NCBI GenBank assembly: GCA_019429185.1
Contig: JAHYJH010000003.1
Span: 1-64,000 of the forward strand
Direction: 5' to 3'
Source: Vicingaceae bacterium
Lineage (GTDB): Bacteria > Bacteroidota > Bacteroidia > Flavobacteriales_E > Vicingaceae
DNA: 64,000 bases
In this document: positions 59,372 through 64,000 of the stretch, one piece after another
Layout of the letters: each line of letters starts with the position of its first letter
Numbering within the stretch: position 1 is the first letter of the stretch
Notes under the pieces: model-generated
Seen by the model: the letters and a program-made list of their open reading frames with translations, nothing else
What the model was told of the DNA's origin: nothing
The model's database searches: none
Made by a program: the position numbers and the translations under genes

Positions 59372-60673
59372 TTAATCTTCCTTTAATATTTCTACTATTT
59401 TTTCTAATTGGATTCCTCTTGAGCCTTTAATTAAAATATTGAAATTAGAAATGTTTTCATTTTTAATCCACTCCGCTGCTTGTTTATAATTTTCATAAAA
59501 TAAAATTAAATTGGTTTGATAATTAGTTCCTAATGCTCCAAAATTTTTACCTACAAACAATGTTTTTATTTTTGAACGTAAAACTTTATCAATAATTTGC
59601 TGGTGTTCTGTTTCGCTAATAGCTCCAAGCTCCAACATATCGCCTAAAATCATTAACTTATTTTGCTCTTTAATTTCAATAAAAGTATCAATCGCAACAT
59701 GCATACTTGATGGGTTTGCATTGTAAGCATCTAAATAAAATAAATTAGCCCTCCATTTAACCAATTGCGAACGGTTATTGGTAGAAGTATATTCAGAAAT
59801 TGCTTCAATTATTTTATAGTCATCAACTTTAAAATAAGTACCTATGCAAATAGCTGCAACAATATTCGTAAAATTATAAGTCCCATAAAGTTGCGTTTTT
59901 ATTCGGCTTCCTTTCCATTCCAATTCCAAGACAGGTGTACTTGCAGGTGTACTGGAAAGAAGTGTTGCATTACAAAAATCCGATGAAGTTCCATAAAACA
60001 CGGTATTAATACCTTTTGATAACCCGACCAATAATTCATCATCCTTATTAACAAACAAAGTTCCCTTGTTTAGCTTTATAAAATTATATAACTCTGATTT
60101 TGTTTTAATTACACCTTCAAAACTTCCAAAACCTTCAATATGAGCTTTTCCAATATTGGTAATTATTCCAAAATTAGGTTCGGCAATGGTGCATAAAAAC
60201 TCAATTTCTTTAGGGTGATTAGCTCCCATTTCTATAATTGCAAACTCACAATGGTTAGTAATGGATAAAATTGTTAATGGAACTCCTATGTGATTATTTA
60301 AATTTCCAACAGTTGCTACAGTTTTATACTTTTTTGATAAAACAGCATAAATTAATTCTTTTGTAGTCGTTTTTCCATTACTACCTGTTATTGCAACTAA
60401 AGGAATGTTAAATTGTTTACGATGGTAGTTGGCTAATTCTTGCAATGCAACTAAAACATCTTTAACATAGATTATGTTAGGTTGTGTTGCAACTTCTACT
60501 TCATCAACTATTGCGTAGGCAGCTCCTAAATCTAATGCACTTTTGGCAAAAAGATTACCATTAAAGTTATCTCCTTTTAAGGCAAAAAAAATACTATTCT
60601 TAGTTATTTTTCTAGTGTCTGTACAAACAACAGGATGTTCTTTAAACAGTTTATAAAGTTCACTTATTTCCAT
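59372..60673 (-). CDS. murF: UDP-N-acetylmuramoyl-tripeptide--D-alanyl-D-alanine ligase
   Basis: VAITGSNGKTTTKELI; IIEMGANHPKEIEFL; YNANPSSM; LGDMLELG. Confidence 0.94.
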   Translation of the reverse strand: MEISELYKLFKEHPVVCTDTRKITKNSIFFALKGDNFNGNLFAKSALDLGAAYAIVDEVEVATQPNIIYVKDVLVALQELANYHRKQFNIPLVAITGSNGKTTTKELIYAVLSKKYKTVATVGNLNNHIGVPLTILSITNHCEFAIIEMGANHPKEIEFLCTIAEPNFGIITNIGKAHIEGFGSFEGVIKTKSELYNFIKLNKGTLFVNKDDELLVGLSKGINTVFYGTSSDFCNATLLSSTPASTPVLELEWKGSRIKTQLYGTYNFTNIVAAICIGTYFKVDDYKIIEAISEYTSTNNRSQLVKWRANLFYLDAYNANPSSMHVAIDTFIEIKEQNKLMILGDMLELGAISETEHQQIIDKVLRSKIKTLFVGKNFGALGTNYQTNLILFYENYKQAAEWIKNENISNFNILIKGSRGIQLEKIVEILKED

Positions 60674-60758
60674 AATTCAAACATAAGGTGGTTTCTATAA
60701 ATTAGTTTTATTATTATTTTAAATTTTTCCGATGTTCTTTTTGTTTTATTTCGGTATC

Positions 60759-60814
60759 TTTTCCCTTAATTTTATATCAAATAGTGTACTATTTGATATA
60801 AAATTAAGGGAAAA
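60759..60814. repeat. 56-bp palindrome (27-bp perfect arms, 2-nt centre)
   Basis: ttttcccttaattttatatcaaatagt gt actatttgatataaaattaagggaaaa. Confidence 0.97.
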
Positions 60815-60872
60815 TCTATTCAAAATAATTACAAAAATAACAATCGGCTAATTTAAAGATCCCACCATAAAA

Positions 60873-60906
60873 AAAAACCTTCATTTGTAAGAATGAAGGT
60901 TTTTTA
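60873..60906 (-). terminator. Rho-independent terminator of gldJ
   Basis: aaaaaccttcat...atgaaggttttttattt. Confidence 0.8.
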
Positions 60907-60924
60907 TTTGTTAAACAGTTACTG

Positions 60925-62469
60925 TTAATATCCTAATCCAATTGGACTACCAACTCTAGTCATGGCACATCTAAAACCAATATAAGAAGTAGATTGCTCT
61001 TCTGTTAAATACCTTCTAGTTCCTGGTACCATCCAATAAGCCCTATCCCTCCAAGAAGCACCTTTATAAACCCTAGCTCTATCATTAACTAATGAAGTAG
61101 CACCAAATTGATACATTTGCTTTTGTCCATTGGTTTGATCAAAGTCAGAATCAATAGCTCCAGCCTCAACTTCAGAAAAATAGATACTAGATTCCCAATG
61201 TCCATCTAAATAATCAATGTTATCAGCTTGTCTGTAATTTCTTCTATCTAATAAATTATCATCTTTTTCATTCACATCTCTGTATTTGATTCTTCCAGGC
61301 AATCCTATAATCTGCCCAGTAATAGAATCTTTTACAACCTCATCATATTTTTCATCAATCAAACCATCATCATCCAATTTTTTAGTTTGATACACATTAC
61401 CTCTAAAAGGTCTAAAATCATCATTGTCTTCCAATGATAATGGTCTGTAAACATCCATTACCCATTCGCTAACATTTCCAGCCATATTATATAAGCCATA
61501 ATCATTTGGCCAATACGCATAAACAGGAGCGGTTACATCAGCATTATCATTTAGCTTACCAGCAACCCCCATATTATCACCTCTACCTCTTTTAAAGTTT
61601 GCTAATATTTGACCGATATATTTTTCATTAGAATTTCTAACGGCATGACCATTCCATGGATACAATTTTTTATCTGGAATTAATTCATCTATCGTGTTTC
61701 CAATTAAACCATAAGCAGCAAATTCCCACTCAGCTTCTGTTGGTAGCCTATATTTAGGTAACAAAATACCATCTTCCTTAATTACATTTCTAAATTCTTT
61801 GTTTGGGTCTAAATCAGGAATTCCATCAACTCTTTTTCCACTTTCATATTGACCAAGCAAATATGCTTCGGTGTTGAAGTTGTCCTCATTAATTTGGTTA
61901 GGATAATGCTCAAAAAGTCCTTCTCTTATCAATATAATTTCATTTACTCTATCCGTTCTCCATGCACAAAAATCATTAGCTTGTAGCCAATTAACCCCAA
62001 CAACAGGATAATCTCTATAAGCAGGATGTCTTAAATAATATTCCACATAAGGCTCATTATAAGCTAATTTACTTCTCCAAACTAAAGTGTCTGGCACTGC
62101 TTTTCTGTAAACCTCAGGATAATCTAGACTATAAACACGGTTCAACCAGTATAAATATTCTAAATAAGCAAAATTAGACACTTCCGTTTCATCCATATAA
62201 AATGAAGAAATAGAAACAGTTCTTGGAATATTATTCCAATCGTAATTTACCTCTTGTTCCACTCTACCCATTGTAAAACGACCACCTTCAATCAATACTA
62301 GTCCCGGACCAGTTTCTTGTTCTAAGTAAGGAACTTTTTGAAATCCACCATTTTTAGGGTCATTATAATTCCATCCTGTTGAACTGGATTGTTCATACTT
62401 ACATGATGAAAAAAATAAGGGTGCAGCAAAAAGCACCAGTAAAAGAAATTTAAAATTAGTTGTTTTCAT
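60925..62469 (-). CDS. gldJ: gliding motility lipoprotein GldJ (SUMF1/FGE-fold)
   Basis: Lipobox FFSSCKY; FTMGRVEQEVNYDWNNIPRTVSISSFYMDETEVSN; adjacent to murF, porP-like and porU-like genes. Confidence 0.9.
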   Translation of the reverse strand: MKTTNFKFLLLVLFAAPLFFSSCKYEQSSSTGWNYNDPKNGGFQKVPYLEQETGPGLVLIEGGRFTMGRVEQEVNYDWNNIPRTVSISSFYMDETEVSNFAYLEYLYWLNRVYSLDYPEVYRKAVPDTLVWRSKLAYNEPYVEYYLRHPAYRDYPVVGVNWLQANDFCAWRTDRVNEIILIREGLFEHYPNQINEDNFNTEAYLLGQYESGKRVDGIPDLDPNKEFRNVIKEDGILLPKYRLPTEAEWEFAAYGLIGNTIDELIPDKKLYPWNGHAVRNSNEKYIGQILANFKRGRGDNMGVAGKLNDNADVTAPVYAYWPNDYGLYNMAGNVSEWVMDVYRPLSLEDNDDFRPFRGNVYQTKKLDDDGLIDEKYDEVVKDSITGQIIGLPGRIKYRDVNEKDDNLLDRRNYRQADNIDYLDGHWESSIYFSEVEAGAIDSDFDQTNGQKQMYQFGATSLVNDRARVYKGASWRDRAYWMVPGTRRYLTEEQSTSYIGFRCAMTRVGSPIGLGY

Positions 62470-62504
62470 ATCTATATATTTTTAAAACAAATTTTTATTA
62501 TTAA

Positions 62505-63518
62505 CTAAAAAGAAGGGCAACTTATTGTTCTAAAGCGTTTCTTTTTAGGTTTACAGTCAAATTGAATACCTGTTGAAAATTCATGAGAACCAGCTGTTTG
62601 ATTCGTTAATTTTGAAACAGTGATGTCATAACTATACCCAAATTTAAGAATTCCTGCTTTAAAACCAAGAGAAGCAATGAAAGAATCTTTATTTCTGTAC
62701 CATAATCCACCATAAATAGGGCCTTTATTGTAATACATTCCAAAATTAATTTGTAAGAAATCTTCTTGTAATTGAACCAATACGTTTGGAGACAATGTAG
62801 CTGGTTCGCCTTTACTTTCAAGAGGAATTAAATAACCTGCATGAAAAGTGTATTTTCTTGGAAGTGGGCTTACTCCTTCAATTACAGATTCATTGGGTTG
62901 AGTTAAATGATGTACAGCAAAACCAACAAATATTTTGTCGGTATAACCTAAAATACCTGCAGAAAAATCTACATAATTTCTCGGTTCATCTCGTTGAACT
63001 TCATTTGTTTTATAAATAAATCCTCTTCTTGGGTCAATTTGATCGCCAAAAGTCAGTTTATCCCAATCTACTTTCTTTTGAGCCCAAGTTCCTTGAATAC
63101 CAGCTCTCATTGTGAATTTTCTTGTAACTTGAAGTTCATAAGAATAAATTCCACTAACGGATACTGTATTTAAGGTGCCTTCACCTGCTCTGTCATTTAC
63201 CACTAATAATCCAATACCTCCTGAAAGTGCATCAATGTGCTGATCATAAGAAGCACTAGAAGTAACAAACGACCCACTAATTCCAGGCCATTGATTCCTA
63301 TGATTTAAAGAAAGTTTTGGACAATACGAAGAACCCGCAAAAGCAGGATTCAAATACAACTGGTTTGCATAAAATTGAGTGAACTCAGGATCCTGTCCAT
63401 ATAAATTTATAGATAGGAAAAGAGAGTACATCGCAATAAAAACATATTTAATGTTCATATTGTTTTTTAATTTGTTACCTTTTATCATGCAGTTTCTTAA
63501 CGCAAAATCTTTTATCAA
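62505..63518 (-). CDS. PorP/SprF family type IX secretion membrane protein (start probably MNIKYVFIAMYS)
   Basis: QDPEFTQFYANQLYLNPAFAGS; C-terminus RFRTISCPSF. Confidence 0.92.
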   Translation of the reverse strand: MIKDFALRNCMIKGNKLKNNMNIKYVFIAMYSLFLSINLYGQDPEFTQFYANQLYLNPAFAGSSYCPKLSLNHRNQWPGISGSFVTSSASYDQHIDALSGGIGLLVVNDRAGEGTLNTVSVSGIYSYELQVTRKFTMRAGIQGTWAQKKVDWDKLTFGDQIDPRRGFIYKTNEVQRDEPRNYVDFSAGILGYTDKIFVGFAVHHLTQPNESVIEGVSPLPRKYTFHAGYLIPLESKGEPATLSPNVLVQLQEDFLQINFGMYYNKGPIYGGLWYRNKDSFIASLGFKAGILKFGYSYDITVSKLTNQTAGSHEFSTGIQFDCKPKKKRFRTISCPSF

Positions 63519-63642
63519 GTTTCAAATGTAGTTATTTTTTTTACATTAACTCTCAAACAATAAAGATTTTTTAATTTCGTTTACTTCAAATATTTTGTAA
63601 AAATATATTTTTTAATGATACTTTTAAAAAAAAAATAAAAAA

Positions 63643-64000
63643 ATGCTTCATTTTAGATTTTATATTCCATTCTTTTTATCGTTCTTTCCATTGTTTTTGT
63701 TGGCTTCCAACATAATTGTTGAACACAAAATAAATTGGTCATCTCCCGTAGATTTTACAAATGAACAAGGAGTAACTAAAAAATTATCCGTCTTTAATAA
63801 TATAAATTACAATGAAAATGAAGATTTTCTTCCTTATTATTCCAATAAAATAAAAACAAATCAAGAAATTATTTCAGCAATCAACATCTTAGATGTAGAA
63901 TTTATTGCAATATCTGAAAGTGACGCTCAAAAATTATTTGGATTTAATCAACTTAAAAACAATGTTGATTTATCTTTTTTTAATGGAATTGATAAAAAAA
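63643..64000 (+). CDS. porU: PorU-like T9SS C-terminal signal peptidase, N-terminal fragment (runs off window)
   Basis: My translation MLHFRFYIPFFLSFFPLFLLASNIIVEHKINWSSPVDF...ENEDFLPYYSNKIK; position next to gldJ/porP. Confidence 0.7.
   Translation, partial: MLHFRFYIPFFLSFFPLFLLASNIIVEHKINWSSPVDFTNEQGVTKKLSVFNNINYNENEDFLPYYSNKIKTNQEIISAINILDVEFIAISESDAQKLFGFNQLKNNVDLSFFNGIDKK

Noticed and set aside
1-64000. tRNA, rRNA or large prophage/IS transposase
   Set aside because: No tRNA-like cloverleaf, rRNA conserved block, integrase or transposase sequence was recognised in the ORFs or intergenic regions I read; a tRNAscan-SE/Infernal run would be needed for certainty.

Overview
This is an AT-rich chromosomal window from a Bacteroidota bacterium, probably Flavobacteriales-like. 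Support for that comes from type IX secretion components (PorU N-terminus, PorP/SprF, GldJ), T9SS-type cargo, a fused LpxC/FabZ, a fused SecDF, a fused E1 alpha/beta ketoacid dehydrogenase, and TTTG-N19-TAnnTTTG promoters. Most of the window is ordinary housekeeping: lipid A synthesis, efp, accD, fbaA, murF, secDF, hutI, ugd and tsaC-like genes. Between these genes sits much non-coding or mobile structure. (1) A family of about 130-180 bp repeats lies next to gene ends and carries a hairpin with an apparent compensatory base change and a conserved internal loop (30255-30606, 52243-52372, partial 6768-6829). (2) An insertion hotspot lies between two convergent genes (13007-15460). A 15-bp direct repeat flanks a DUF1828-type two-gene cassette, a toxin-antitoxin pair follows, and a fossil second copy of the upstream methyltransferase's last 18 codons lies 2.4 kb downstream. 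(3) There are two copies of a 231-bp MITE-like element with 15-bp terminal inverted repeats. (4) Three heptanucleotide tandem arrays are intergenic, including a 39-unit two-variant array. (5) Two single accessory genes (ORF6N and DUF559) are bracketed by direct repeats. (6) A DUF3570/DUF4266/ApbE/thioredoxin cluster is a candidate extracytoplasmic flavinylation system. No tRNA, rRNA, CRISPR array or transposase was recognised. All product calls come from reading the sequence by eye; no database search was run.
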